DNA of 45,765 nucleotides from Comamonadaceae bacterium. GTDB taxonomy: Bacteria; Pseudomonadota; Gammaproteobacteria; Burkholderiales; Burkholderiaceae_C. Of the stretch, positions 35,199 through 43,374 are shown piece by piece. A program made the position numbers and the translations under genes. Under the pieces are notes generated by a model. The model ran no database searches, was not told where the DNA came from, and saw nothing but the letters and a program-made list of their open reading frames with translations. Numbering within the stretch: position 1 is the stretch's first letter; the number at the start of each line of letters is the position of its first letter. Location of the stretch: contig JAIXOX010000075.1 in the NCBI GenBank assembly GCA_027486555.1, forward strand, positions 1-45,765. Reading direction: 5' to 3'.

Positions 35199-35439
35199 TC
35201 AGGAGAGTGCCTGACTTGTCTTCCTCGTGAAACAAGTCAGGCCGCCGAAGGCGCAGGCGCTGTGACAAGCTGCTGAACGCTCAGGCAAAAGGACTGACAA
35301 AACGCTTTTTCCAAAGGCGTTACCTCACTGGAGAGAGGTGCCGGGACATCGATCCACGGCATCCACCGAAGGAGCAACCCGCAGAACGATTGGCTTATGG
35401 CTGACGTTCCCGGCGAATCTCTCAGGTAAAGCGGACAGC
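35199..35439 (+). promoter_or_regulatory. Tandem glycine riboswitch upstream of gcvT
   Basis: Two glycine aptamers lie in series. Aptamer 1 (about 35199-35297) has GGAGAG, GCCGAAGG and GCTCAGGCAAAAGGAC. Aptamer 2 (about 35328-35439) has GGAGAG, CACCGAAGGAGCAA and TCTCTCAGGTAAAGCGGAC. The order and spacing fit the gcvT-type tandem element. A -10-like TAAAAT (35185-35190) just inside the spacer after dctM could start this leader. Glycine binding is expected to turn the glycine cleavage operon on by preventing the terminator that follows. Confidence 0.95.
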
Positions 35440-35449
35440 GAGGGCAAGC

Positions 35450-35473
35450 GCCACAGCAAGTGCTGTGGCTTTT
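35450..35473 (+). terminator. Riboswitch-controlled terminator before gcvT
   Basis: The perfect 9-bp stem GCCACAGCA/TGCTGTGGC is followed by TTTT. It begins about 10 nt after aptamer 2 and ends 20 nt before the gcvT start. Confidence 0.85.
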
Positions 35474-35492
35474 CATTGCCCTTGGAGTTTTT

Positions 35493-36620
35493 GTGACCGC
35501 TTCTGCCGACTTGCTCACCACCCCTTTGAACGCGCTGCACACCGACCTGGGCGCACGCAAGGTGCCTTTTGCCGGTTACAGCATGCCCGTGCAATACCCG
35601 GCAGGCTTAGCCGCTGAGCACCACCACACCCGGAATGCCGCAGGCTTATTCGATGTCTCGCACATGGGTCAGTTGCGCCTGACAGGACCAGACGCCGCAG
35701 CCGCTTTCGAGAGCCTGATGCCGGTGGATGTGACCGGTCTGGGCGTCCACAAACAACGCTACGGCCTGCTGCTCAATGACGAGGGCGGCATCATCGACGA
35801 CCTGATGTTTGTGAACAGGGGCGAGGACATTTTTGTGATCGTCAACGGCGCCTGCAAACACGGCGATTTGGCCCACATCCAAGAGCGCATTGGCAGCCGC
35901 TGCTCCATCGAGCCGCAATTTGACCGCGCCTTGCTCGCCCTGCAAGGCCCACAAGCCGTCACCGCATTGCAGCGCCTTGTGCCCGGGGTTGAGCAACTCG
36001 TATTCATGACTGGTACGGCTGCTACTTGGGAAGGCGCTGAGCTGTATGTGACGCGCAGCGGCTACACCGGCGAAGACGGTTTTGAAATTTCCCTGCCCGC
36101 CCACGCGGCCGAGGCCTTTGCCCGCATCCTGCTGGCCCAGCCCGAGGTCAAGCCGATTGGCCTGGGTGCCCGCAACTCACTGCGCCTGGAAGCCGGGCTG
36201 TGCCTTTACGGCAACGACATCGACACCACCACCACCCCGGTTGAAGCCAACCTGAACTGGGCCATGCAAAAGGTGCGCCGCACCGGCGGTGCCCGCGCTG
36301 GTGGCTTTCCCGGTGCCGACAAGGTGCTTGCACAACTGGATGGCTCAGCGCCAGCACAGCGCTTGCGCGTGGGCCTGGTGGGCCTGGAGCGCGTGCCGGT
36401 GCGCGAGCATGTCGAGCTGCACAACGACGCCGGGCAAAAAGTGGGCGAAGTCACCAGCGGCCTGCTGGCCCCCACCGCCGACCAGCCCGTGGCCCTGGCC
36501 TATGTGCAGGCAGAATACGCGGCGTCGGGCACACGTCTGAACGCCATGGTGCGCGGCAAAGCCGTGCCCATGCAAGTCAGCCCCCTGCCCTTCGTGCCCA
36601 ACCGCTATTTCCGCGGCTAA
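35493..36620 (+). CDS. gcvT: Glycine cleavage system T protein (aminomethyltransferase)
   Basis: GcvT moves the methylene carbon of glycine from lipoyl-GcvH to tetrahydrofolate and releases ammonia. The 375-residue protein has PVQYPAGLAAEHHHTRNAAGLFDVSHMGQ, the folate-binding VTRSGYTGEDGFEI region and RNSLRLEAGLCLYGNDID. The start is a GTG at 35493 with GGAG 5 nt upstream; the frame is open to 35460 but that part is inside the terminator hairpin. It is the first gene of gcvT-gcvH-gcvP under the glycine riboswitch. Confidence 0.97.
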   Translation: MTASADLLTTPLNALHTDLGARKVPFAGYSMPVQYPAGLAAEHHHTRNAAGLFDVSHMGQLRLTGPDAAAAFESLMPVDVTGLGVHKQRYGLLLNDEGGIIDDLMFVNRGEDIFVIVNGACKHGDLAHIQERIGSRCSIEPQFDRALLALQGPQAVTALQRLVPGVEQLVFMTGTAATWEGAELYVTRSGYTGEDGFEISLPAHAAEAFARILLAQPEVKPIGLGARNSLRLEAGLCLYGNDIDTTTTPVEANLNWAMQKVRRTGGARAGGFPGADKVLAQLDGSAPAQRLRVGLVGLERVPVREHVELHNDAGQKVGEVTSGLLAPTADQPVALAYVQAEYAASGTRLNAMVRGKAVPMQVSPLPFVPNRYFRG

Positions 36621-36624
36621 AGCC

Positions 36625-36725
36625 TCACTTAATCGGGGTCAGATCCCAATTCACTTAATCGGGGTCAGATCCCAATTAAAAACACATCGCCGATCAAGGC
36701 AAACAATTGGGATCTGACCCCAATT
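36625..36725. repeat. 26-bp tandem repeat plus inverted copy between gcvT and gcvH
   Basis: A 26-bp unit (36625-36650) is repeated immediately (36651-36676); its core is GGGGTCAGATCCCAATT. An inverted copy (36705-36725, core AATTGGGATCTGACCCC) follows after 27 bp. The second and third copies can pair over 21 bp with one mismatch, giving a long hairpin within the gcv transcript. Such GGGGTCAGATCC repeats occur dispersed in proteobacterial genomes. Confidence 0.9.
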
Positions 36726-36746
36726 CAATACACAAGGAGCCCCCTC

Positions 36747-37112
36747 ATGATCAAGTACACCGAAGACCACGAATGGTTGCAAATTGACGGCGACACCGCT
36801 GTCGTGGGCATCACCCACCACGCGCAAGATGCGCTGGGCGATGTGGTGTTTGTCGACCTGCCCGAAGTGGGCAAGACCTTTGCCGCCAAAGAAGTCGCTG
36901 GCGTGGTCGAGTCGGTCAAGGCCGCTGCCGACGTCTACATGCCCGTAGACGGCGAGATCACCGAAGTCAACGAAGAACTGCGCGGCGACCCGTCGCTGGC
37001 CAACACCGACCCGCTGGGCAAAGGCTGGTTCTTCAAGGTCAAGCTGTCCAACCCAGCGCAAACCGATGCCCTGCTGGACGAGACCGCTTACAAAGCGTTT
37101 TCTGCCGGCTGA
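36747..37112 (+). CDS. gcvH: Glycine cleavage system H protein (lipoyl carrier)
   Basis: GcvH is the small carrier that shuttles the aminomethyl group between GcvP, GcvT and dihydrolipoamide dehydrogenase. The 121-residue protein starts [11 protein letters not shown] and carries the lipoylation site Lys58 in [12 protein letters not shown], with the C-terminal [14 protein letters not shown] region. AAGGAG precedes the ATG. It follows the repeat cluster after gcvT. Confidence 0.98.
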   Translation: MIKYTEDHEWLQIDGDTAVVGITHHAQDALGDVVFVDLPEVGKTFAAKEVAGVVESVKAAADVYMPVDGEITEVNEELRGDPSLANTDPLGKGWFFKVKLSNPAQTDALLDETAYKAFSAG

Positions 37113-37121
37113 ACCTGCTCA

Positions 37122-37177
37122 TGTCACCCCGGACTTGATCCGGGGTCCATGGATGCCCGATCAAGTCGGGCATGACA
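37122..37177. repeat. REP-like palindromic element between gcvH and gcvP
   Basis: The element is bounded by TGTCA/TGACA and contains two hairpins, CCCCGGA...TCCGGGG (37127-37145) and GCCCGA...TCGGGC (37154-37170), joined by TCCATGGAT. The whole is nearly palindromic. It resembles dispersed extragenic repeats with 'CCGGACTTGATCCGG' cores seen in many proteobacteria. Confidence 0.8.
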
Positions 37178-37287
37178 AAAACACAATGCGCGCTCACCAA
37201 AGAACCCCAACAGAACGCGCAAATATCCAGAACCTTGGGCAAATGGCACGCCGTGCCACTTGCCGAATGTTTTAACCGGAGCCACGC

Positions 37288-40194
37288 ATGCTGATGTCCA
37301 CCCTCAAGCCCTTGGGCGACCTCGAAAACCCGTCCGAATTCATCGCGCGCCACATCGGCATCAGCGGTGCCGACGAGCAGCACATGCTGGGCGTGATCGG
37401 TGAGGCATCACGCCGGTCTTTGATCGAATCCATCGTGCCGCGCAGCATCGCCCGCGCCCAGGACATGGTCTTGCCTGCGCCCATCACCGAAGCGGCGGCT
37501 TTGGCAGAACTCAAAGCCCTGTCGCAAAAGAACCGCTTGCTCAAAAGCCACATCGGCCAAGGTTATTACGGCACGCACACCCCGGGCGTGATCCTGCGCA
37601 ACATCCTGGAAAACCCCGCCTGGTACACCGCGTACACGCCTTACCAGGCCGAGATCAGCCAAGGCCGTATGGAAGCGCTCGTCAACTTCCAGACCATGGT
37701 GACCGACCTCACGGCCATGGACATTGCCAACGCCTCCATGCTGGACGAAGCCACCGCAGCCGCCGAGGCCATGACCTTGGCGATGCGCACGGTCAAGAGC
37801 AAAAGCAAAGTCTTCGTGGTCTCGCGCGCCTGCCACCCGCAAACCATCGAAGTGATCCAGACGCGCGCCCAACCGCTGGGCATTGAGGTGCTGGTGCCGC
37901 AAAGTGCCGACGCCTTCACCGCTGCGCTGAACGCCGAGCACTTCGCATCCCTGGTGCAGTACCCCTGCAGCACCGGGCTGGTGGAAGACCTGAGCGGCTA
38001 TGCCGCGCAAAGCCACGCGCAATCCGCCGCATTCATCGTGGCCGCCGACCTGCTGGCCCTCACCCTGCTCAAGCCCCCAGGCGAAATGGGCGCCGACATC
38101 GTGGTGGGCACCACGCAACGATTTGGCATGCCCATGGGTGCAGGTGGCCCGCATGCCGCCTACATGGCCTGCCGCGACGAATACAAGCGCTCCTTGCCAG
38201 GCCGTCTGGTGGGTGTGAGCGTGGACGTGCACGGCAAACCCGCCTACCGCCTGGCCCTGCAGACCCGCGAGCAACACATCCGCCGCGAAAAAGCCACCAG
38301 CAACATTTGCACCGCGCAGGTGCTCCCCGCCGTGGTGGCCAGCATGTACGCCGTGTACCACGGCCCAGAGGGCTTGAAGCGCATTGCCCGCCGCGTGGCG
38401 ACTTACACAGCGATCTTCGCGCAAGGCCTGCAGAGCCTGGGCTTCAAGTTGCGCAAAGACACCGCGTTTGACACCGTGTGGATCGCCATCGGCGAGTCCT
38501 CGGCCTCGCTCATCGCACGCGCCCTGCACGCCGGCATCAACCTGCGCAAGGCTTGCGACAAGAGCGTGTCGATCTCGCTGGACGAGACCACCACGCGAGA
38601 GGACATCCACGCCCTGTGGCAAGTGTTCGCCAGCGAATCGGCCACCCAAGGTCAGGCCCTGCCCAACCTCGAGTCGTTCGAAAAAGGCATTGAGCCCCTG
38701 ATCCCTGAATCGCTGCGCCGCACCAGCGCCTTCCTCACGCACCCGGTGTTCAACCGTTACCACTCCGAGACCGGCATGCTGCGCTACATTCGCCAGCTGT
38801 CCGACAAAGACCTGGCGCTGGACCGCAGCATGATCCCACTGGGAAGCTGCACCATGAAGCTCAACGCGACCAGCGAGATGATCCCCATCACATGGCCCGA
38901 GTTTGCGGGCGTGCACCCCTTTGCACCCGCCGACCAACTGGCAGGCTACCAACTGCTGGACCAGCAGCTGCGCGACTGGCTGTGCCAGGCCACCGGCTAC
39001 AAAGGCATCAGCCTGCAGCCCAACGCGGGCTCCCAAGGCGAATACGCGGGTCTCTTGGTCATTCAGGCCTACCACCGCGCCCAAGGCCAGGGCCACCGCA
39101 ACATTTGCCTGATCCCCTCCAGCGCGCACGGCACCAACCCGGCCAGCGCCCAAATGGTCGGCATGACCGTGGTCGTGACCAAGTGCGATGAAAACGGCAA
39201 CGTGGACATGGCCGACCTGCAAGCCAAGTGCGAGCAGCACAGCGCGAACCTGGCTGCGGTGATGATCACCTACCCCAGCACACACGGCGTGTTCGAGACA
39301 CAGGTCAAGCAGCTTTGCGAACTGGTGCACCAGCACGGCGGGCGCGTCTACGTGGACGGCGCGAACATGAACGCCCTGGTGGGCGTGGCCGCGCCCGGCG
39401 AGTTTGGCGGTGATGTGAGCCACCTGAACCTGCACAAGACCTTCTGCATCCCTCACGGCGGTGGCGGCCCCGGCGTCGGCCCGGTGTGCGTGGTGGAAGA
39501 CCTGGTGCCCTACTTGCCAGGCCACGCCACAGGCGGCTTGCCGGTGAACGGCGTGGGCGCTGTCAGTGCCGCGCCTTTGGGCAACGCTGCGGTCTTGCCG
39601 ATCAGCTGGATGTACTGCCGCATGATGGGTGCCGAGGGCCTGAAGCACGCCACCGAGGCGGCGATTTTGGCGGCCAACTACATCAGCAAACGCTTGGCAC
39701 CACACTATCCCACGCTGTACGCCAGCGAAAACGGTCGCGTGGCCCACGAATGCATTCTGGATTTGCGAGGCCTCAAGGAGACCAGTGGTGTGATGGCCGA
39801 AGACGTGGCCAAGCGCCTGATGGACTACGGCTTCCACGCGCCCACCCTGAGTTTTCCGGTGGTCAACACCTTGATGGTGGAGCCCACCGAGAGCGAAACG
39901 CTGCAAGAGCTGGACCGCTTCATCGACGCGATGATCGCCATCCGCGAAGAAATCCGTCTGGTGGAAAACGGCAGCTGGCCGCAAGACAACAACCCGCTGA
40001 AACACGCGCCCCATACCGCAGACAGCCTGCTGGGCGGCGAATGGAACCGCCCCTACAGCCGCGAGGTCGGTGCAGCGCAAGCCCAGCGCGTGCCGGGCAG
40101 CGTGAAGTACTGGCCACAAGTGGGCCGTGTCGACAACGTCTACGGCGACCGCAACCTGTTTTGCAGCTGCATTCCGCTGAGCGACTACGCCTGA
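37288..40194 (+). CDS. gcvP: Glycine dehydrogenase (decarboxylating), P protein
   Basis: GcvP is the PLP-dependent decarboxylase of the glycine cleavage system. At 968 residues it is the fused alpha-beta type. The N-terminal half has [36 protein letters not shown]; the C-terminal half has SCTMKLNAT and the PLP lysine Lys717 in [21 protein letters not shown] 37288 is 4-5 nt after CCGGAG-like sequence. The spacer before it (175 bp) includes a REP-like element and a short GGCACGCCGTGCC palindrome. The lipoamide dehydrogenase gene (gcvL/lpd) is not in the window. Confidence 0.98.
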   Translation: MLMSTLKPLGDLENPSEFIARHIGISGADEQHMLGVIGEASRRSLIESIVPRSIARAQDMVLPAPITEAAALAELKALSQKNRLLKSHIGQGYYGTHTPGVILRNILENPAWYTAYTPYQAEISQGRMEALVNFQTMVTDLTAMDIANASMLDEATAAAEAMTLAMRTVKSKSKVFVVSRACHPQTIEVIQTRAQPLGIEVLVPQSADAFTAALNAEHFASLVQYPCSTGLVEDLSGYAAQSHAQSAAFIVAADLLALTLLKPPGEMGADIVVGTTQRFGMPMGAGGPHAAYMACRDEYKRSLPGRLVGVSVDVHGKPAYRLALQTREQHIRREKATSNICTAQVLPAVVASMYAVYHGPEGLKRIARRVATYTAIFAQGLQSLGFKLRKDTAFDTVWIAIGESSASLIARALHAGINLRKACDKSVSISLDETTTREDIHALWQVFASESATQGQALPNLESFEKGIEPLIPESLRRTSAFLTHPVFNRYHSETGMLRYIRQLSDKDLALDRSMIPLGSCTMKLNATSEMIPITWPEFAGVHPFAPADQLAGYQLLDQQLRDWLCQATGYKGISLQPNAGSQGEYAGLLVIQAYHRAQGQGHRNICLIPSSAHGTNPASAQMVGMTVVVTKCDENGNVDMADLQAKCEQHSANLAAVMITYPSTHGVFETQVKQLCELVHQHGGRVYVDGANMNALVGVAAPGEFGGDVSHLNLHKTFCIPHGGGGPGVGPVCVVEDLVPYLPGHATGGLPVNGVGAVSAAPLGNAAVLPISWMYCRMMGAEGLKHATEAAILAANYISKRLAPHYPTLYASENGRVAHECILDLRGLKETSGVMAEDVAKRLMDYGFHAPTLSFPVVNTLMVEPTESETLQELDRFIDAMIAIREEIRLVENGSWPQDNNPLKHAPHTADSLLGGEWNRPYSREVGAAQAQRVPGSVKYWPQVGRVDNVYGDRNLFCSCIPLSDYA

Positions 40195-40257
40195 TCTGTT
40201 TTGATCGAAGTTGCAGATACCTTCCTCAAAAACAGCATCATGGAAAGAAACAACCCT

Positions 40258-40333
40258 GTAGGTCGGTGGCTTCAGCCCCGACGCTGGGTCGCTGTGGCAC
40301 AAGCCCATGTCGGGGCTGAAGCCGCCGACCTAC
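40258..40333. repeat. 25-bp long inverted repeat after gcvP
   Basis: Arms at 40258-40282 and 40309-40333 are complementary over 25 bp with one mismatch; their core is GGCTTCAGCCCCGAC and its complement. The 26-bp loop would top a very stable hairpin. 'GTAGGTCGG...GGCTTCAGCC' is a familiar REP/MITE-like motif of proteobacteria. No T-run follows, so it is not a classical terminator. It lies 63 bp after gcvP in a 494-bp gene-free stretch that otherwise holds the second riboswitch. Confidence 0.85.
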
Positions 40334-40428
40334 GACCGAGCACCATTGGAGCGGTCTCCGATCACGATGCAAGCCCAACCCCAAACCTTCACCACAAAGA
40401 ACAACGCCCTTAAGCACCAATACCCGCA

Positions 40429-40620
40429 TCGGGAGAGACTGTCCGCCACAGCAGACAGCGCCGAAGGAGCAACCACCCCGGAAACTCTCAGGCCAAAGGA
40501 CCGATGCAGGTCGACACATCCGTGTCAACAACTCTGAAGAGCGCCCCGGGTTCGTCACCCGGGGCCACCGCAGGAGCAAGCCTCATCCGAGGTGAATCTC
40601 TCAGGTTTCAAACAGAGGGG
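40429..40620 (+). promoter_or_regulatory. Second tandem glycine riboswitch, upstream of the dadA-like gene
   Basis: Aptamer 1 (about 40429-40506) shows GGGAGAG, GCCGAAGGAGCAA and ACTCTCAGGCCAAAGGACC. Aptamer 2 (about 40528-40620) shows CTGAAGAGC, CACCGCAGGAGCAAGCC and GAATCTCTCAGG with a CAGAGGGG end. The second aptamer core deviates slightly (CCGCAGG for CCGAAGG; GGTTTCAAACAG for GGCAAAAGGACAG). A GCGCAC/GTGCGC hairpin (40629-40645) without a T-run follows, so control may be at translation. The dadA start is 69 nt downstream. Confidence 0.92.
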
Positions 40621-40688
40621 GTCATGCCGCGCACATCCGGTGCGCTGCGTGTCCACCTGTTTGAGACGATTTGAAGAGAAAACTCCTT

Positions 40689-41948
40689 ATGAAAAAGCAC
40701 ATCGTCATCATTGGCGGCGGCATCACCGGCGTCACATCCGCCTACGCCCTGGCCCAACAAGGCATCCAAGTCACCCTGATCGAGAAAAACCGCTACCCCG
40801 GCATGGAAACATCCTATGCCAACGGTGGTCAGCTGTCGGCCTCCAACGCCGAGGTCTGGACACACCCGTCCACGATCATCAAGGGGCTGAAGTGGATGTT
40901 CAAAAAAGACGCGCCCTTGCTGATGAACCCCGCCCCCACCTGGCACAAGCTCAGCTGGATGGCCGAGTTCATGGCCGCCATGCCCAAGTACAGGGACAAC
41001 ACCATCGCCACTGCGCAGTTGGCCATCGAATCACGCGAGCACCACTTTGCATGGGCCCAAGCCGAGGGCATCGAGTTTGACCACAAGCGCGAGGGCATTC
41101 TGCATTTTTACCGTGACAAAAAGGGCTTTGACCATGCCGGGCAAGTCTCCAAGTTGCTGGCCCAGGGCGGCTTGCCCCGTCGCGCGGTGACGCCTGAAGA
41201 GATCAAGGCCATTGAGCCCACCCTGCACGGCAATTACTACGGTGGCTACTTCACCGAAAGCGACTCGACGGGCGATATCCACAAGTTCACCTATGGCTTG
41301 GCCAAGGCCTGCGAGCGCCTGGGCGTCAAGATTCTCAACGAACACGAAGTCCTGAGCGTCGCCGCCAACGGCCAAAGCGCTTTCGTCCAAGTCAGGCATG
41401 CCGGTGATACCGACTCGTTGACCTTTGACGGCATCGTGATTTGTGCTGGCGTGCACGGCCGCCGCCTGGCCGCGCAGTTGGGTGACCGTCTGAACATCTA
41501 CCCCGTCAAGGGCTACTCGATCACCGTGAACCTGCCCGACGGTGCCAGCCAAGCTGCAGCGCCGCAAGTCAGCCTGCTCGACGATGAGACCAAGCTGGTC
41601 ACCAGCCGCTTGGGCGATGACCGTTTCCGCGTCGCGGGGACCGCCGAATTCAACGGCATCAACCTGGACATCCGCGCTGACCGCATCCAGCCCCTGATTC
41701 AGTGGGTCAATCAGTGCTTCCCTGACATCGACACCCGCAAGGTCGTCCCTTGGGCAGGCCTACGCCCCATGATGCCCAACATGCTGCCGCGTGTAGGCGC
41801 GGGCAAGAAGGCCAATGTGTTCTACAACACCGGTCACGGCCACCTGGGCTGGACGCTGAGCGCCATCACGGCGCACCAACTGGCTGGCCATGTGATGGCA
41901 GGTATGCAGGACAATGTGCGCTCCTTCTTGACCCCTGCCACCGCCTGA
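40689..41948 (+). CDS. D-amino-acid dehydrogenase (DadA)-like FAD oxidoreductase, glycine-riboswitch controlled
   Basis: This 419-residue DAO-family flavoprotein has N-terminal FAD-binding VIIGGGITGVTSAYALAQQG, the DadA-type TSYANGGQLSASNAEVW, VKGYSITV, WAGLRPMMPNMLPRVG and a C-terminal NTGHGHLGWTLSAITAHQLA. DadA deaminates D-amino acids to 2-oxo acids and reduces the quinone pool. The start at 40689 (MKKHIV) is preferred over TTG 40671. Its leader is a glycine riboswitch, so the physiological substrate or inducer is probably glycine or a glycine-linked amine; that is inference. A GNAT gene follows 2 bp after its stop, so they form an operon. Confidence 0.93.
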   Translation: MKKHIVIIGGGITGVTSAYALAQQGIQVTLIEKNRYPGMETSYANGGQLSASNAEVWTHPSTIIKGLKWMFKKDAPLLMNPAPTWHKLSWMAEFMAAMPKYRDNTIATAQLAIESREHHFAWAQAEGIEFDHKREGILHFYRDKKGFDHAGQVSKLLAQGGLPRRAVTPEEIKAIEPTLHGNYYGGYFTESDSTGDIHKFTYGLAKACERLGVKILNEHEVLSVAANGQSAFVQVRHAGDTDSLTFDGIVICAGVHGRRLAAQLGDRLNIYPVKGYSITVNLPDGASQAAAPQVSLLDDETKLVTSRLGDDRFRVAGTAEFNGINLDIRADRIQPLIQWVNQCFPDIDTRKVVPWAGLRPMMPNMLPRVGAGKKANVFYNTGHGHLGWTLSAITAHQLAGHVMAGMQDNVRSFLTPATA

Positions 41949-41950
41949 CC

Positions 41951-42433
41951 ATGCCACTGCACATCCTGCCCGTTGACTACCAAAACCCCATGCACCGCCA
42001 AGCCCTGGTGATGCTTTTGGACGCCTACGCCCAAGACCCCATGGGCGGGGGCGAAGCACTGGCACAGGATGTGAAAGCGCGCTTGTGCGATGACCTGGCC
42101 GCACGCAACGATGCGGCCAGCTTCATCGCTTGGCAGGACGATGCGCCGGTGGGCTTGGTCAACTGCATCGAGGGCTATTCGACCTTCAAAGCCCGCCCCC
42201 TGATGAACATCCACGACATCGCCGTGCTGCCGGGTCACCGGGGTGCCGGGGTCGGCCAGGCTTTGCTGGCGGCTGCCGAGCAACACGCCAAAAGTCGCAA
42301 CTGCTGCAAGCTGACACTGGAAGTGCTGACGGGCAACACGCGGGCTTTAAAAAGTTATCTGGGCTTTGGCTTTGAGCCCTACGCGCTCGACCCGGCTGCA
42401 GGCCAAGCCAGTTTCATGCAGAAGTGGCTTTGA
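41951..42433 (+). CDS. GNAT-family N-acetyltransferase
   Basis: The 160-residue single GNAT domain has the acetyl-CoA binding stretch IHDIAVLPGHRGAGVGQALLAAAEQHA (motif A, with the R-G-A-G-V-G pyrophosphate loop) and the motif B part KLTLEVLTGNTRALKSYLGFGF. It transfers acetyl to an unknown amine. The ATG follows the dadA stop by 2 bp, so translation is likely coupled and the gene shares the glycine riboswitch; an amino acid or amine substrate is plausible. The longer frame from 41750 is a shadow of dadA. The 217 bp to the next (convergent) gene holds nothing I can name. Confidence 0.9.
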   Translation: MPLHILPVDYQNPMHRQALVMLLDAYAQDPMGGGEALAQDVKARLCDDLAARNDAASFIAWQDDAPVGLVNCIEGYSTFKARPLMNIHDIAVLPGHRGAGVGQALLAAAEQHAKSRNCCKLTLEVLTGNTRALKSYLGFGFEPYALDPAAGQASFMQKWL

Positions 42434-42650
42434 ACAGCGCAGATTTTTTGGTGGCTTGCATGGGTGTTGTTCAATCAATCGTGCGATTCAGCCAACGCCA
42501 ATCGCTCGAAAAATTGACACTTCACCCATATTTTTGGCCATGCGGTTTTTTATCTTTGCACAAGCCCACCCCGTGGGCGATTGCATCCACACTGCCAAGG
42601 CAAGCCATCGTTCACAGGGGTGGACTCCTGCAAAAATCCTATCCCGGGCA

Positions 42651-43370
42651 TCACCAGCCGCACTCCTGCGCAAAACGCCCCAAGGCTGGGGCGCTGTCCA
42701 GCCCCAGTTTCTCCATCGCCCGATGCCGGTGCAATTTGACGGTGCGCAGCGCGATCTCCAGACTCACCATGATCTCAGGGTTGGTCTGGCCCTGGGCCAC
42801 CAGCTGGATCACCTTAAGCTCTTTGTCCGTCAGTGACGACACCAGGGTGGCAACGGCAAGCTGGCGTTGCGCGCCTGCATGCTGCGCCTCGCTCACGCTC
42901 AGTGCCTTGGCAACGGACACCAGCAGTTCCTTGGCACCGAAGGGTTTGATAAGGAAGTCCACCGCGCCAGCGTGGAATGCGCTCACAACGTCTTGGGGCA
43001 GGCTTTGCCCGCTCATCAGTACCATCGGGGGGACATCGCGCCCTTGGAGTTGCCGCTGCAACGCCAGGCCATCGGTCTCCGGCATCCGCAGGTCGCACAG
43101 CAGGCAGCTCGGTCCCGGAAATGAAGGCTCAGCCAAGTCCAGCGCCTCCAGGTAGTGGCGTGCCGAAGCAAAGGTTTGGACCGCATAACCTTCAAACCTG
43201 AGCAGGGCTGCCAGCGCTGACAGCACATCGGGGTCATCATCGATCAGGATGACGCAGCCGCGTGCATACCGCGCGGCGACAGCCTCGTCGACCACCGTGA
43301 CGACACGCCGCAGTGCGACAGAATGGGCCGGCGGGCGCTCATCGGGCGAAGTACTTGCGGGTGGCTTCAT
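42651..43370 (-). CDS. Two-component response regulator, FixJ/NarL-like (REC + LuxR-type HTH)
   Basis: This 239-residue regulator has an unusual N-terminal extension of about 38 residues. A receiver domain follows, with acidic pocket IDDD (43-46), phospho-acceptor Asp93 (CDLRMPE) and Lys142 (LIKPFG). A C-terminal LuxR-type HTH (about 178-228: LTDKELKVIQLVAQGQTNPEI...RTVKLHRHRAMEKLG) binds DNA. ATG 43370 lies 4 bp after the sensor kinase stop, so the pair is cotranscribed. Target genes are not evident; possible candidates lie outside the window. Confidence 0.93.
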   Translation of the reverse strand: MKPPASTSPDERPPAHSVALRRVVTVVDEAVAARYARGCVILIDDDPDVLSALAALLRFEGYAVQTFASARHYLEALDLAEPSFPGPSCLLCDLRMPETDGLALQRQLQGRDVPPMVLMSGQSLPQDVVSAFHAGAVDFLIKPFGAKELLVSVAKALSVSEAQHAGAQRQLAVATLVSSLTDKELKVIQLVAQGQTNPEIMVSLEIALRTVKLHRHRAMEKLGLDSAPALGRFAQECGW

Positions 43371-43374
43371 AAGC

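Noticed and set aside
37408..40308. 966-residue open frame on the minus strand antisense to gcvP
   Set aside because: It is fully over the well-conserved gcvP gene, its His/Gly/Ala-rich translation is typical of an antisense shadow in G+C-rich DNA, and no family is recognisable.
36625..40333. Palindromic repeats around gcvHP as a CRISPR array
   Set aside because: Repeat units are of different sequence, with no regular spacers and no cas genes.
42424..43155. 243-residue plus-strand frame over the GNAT end and the response regulator
   Set aside because: It is mostly antisense to the response regulator gene and shows Ser/Ala/Arg-rich shadow composition.
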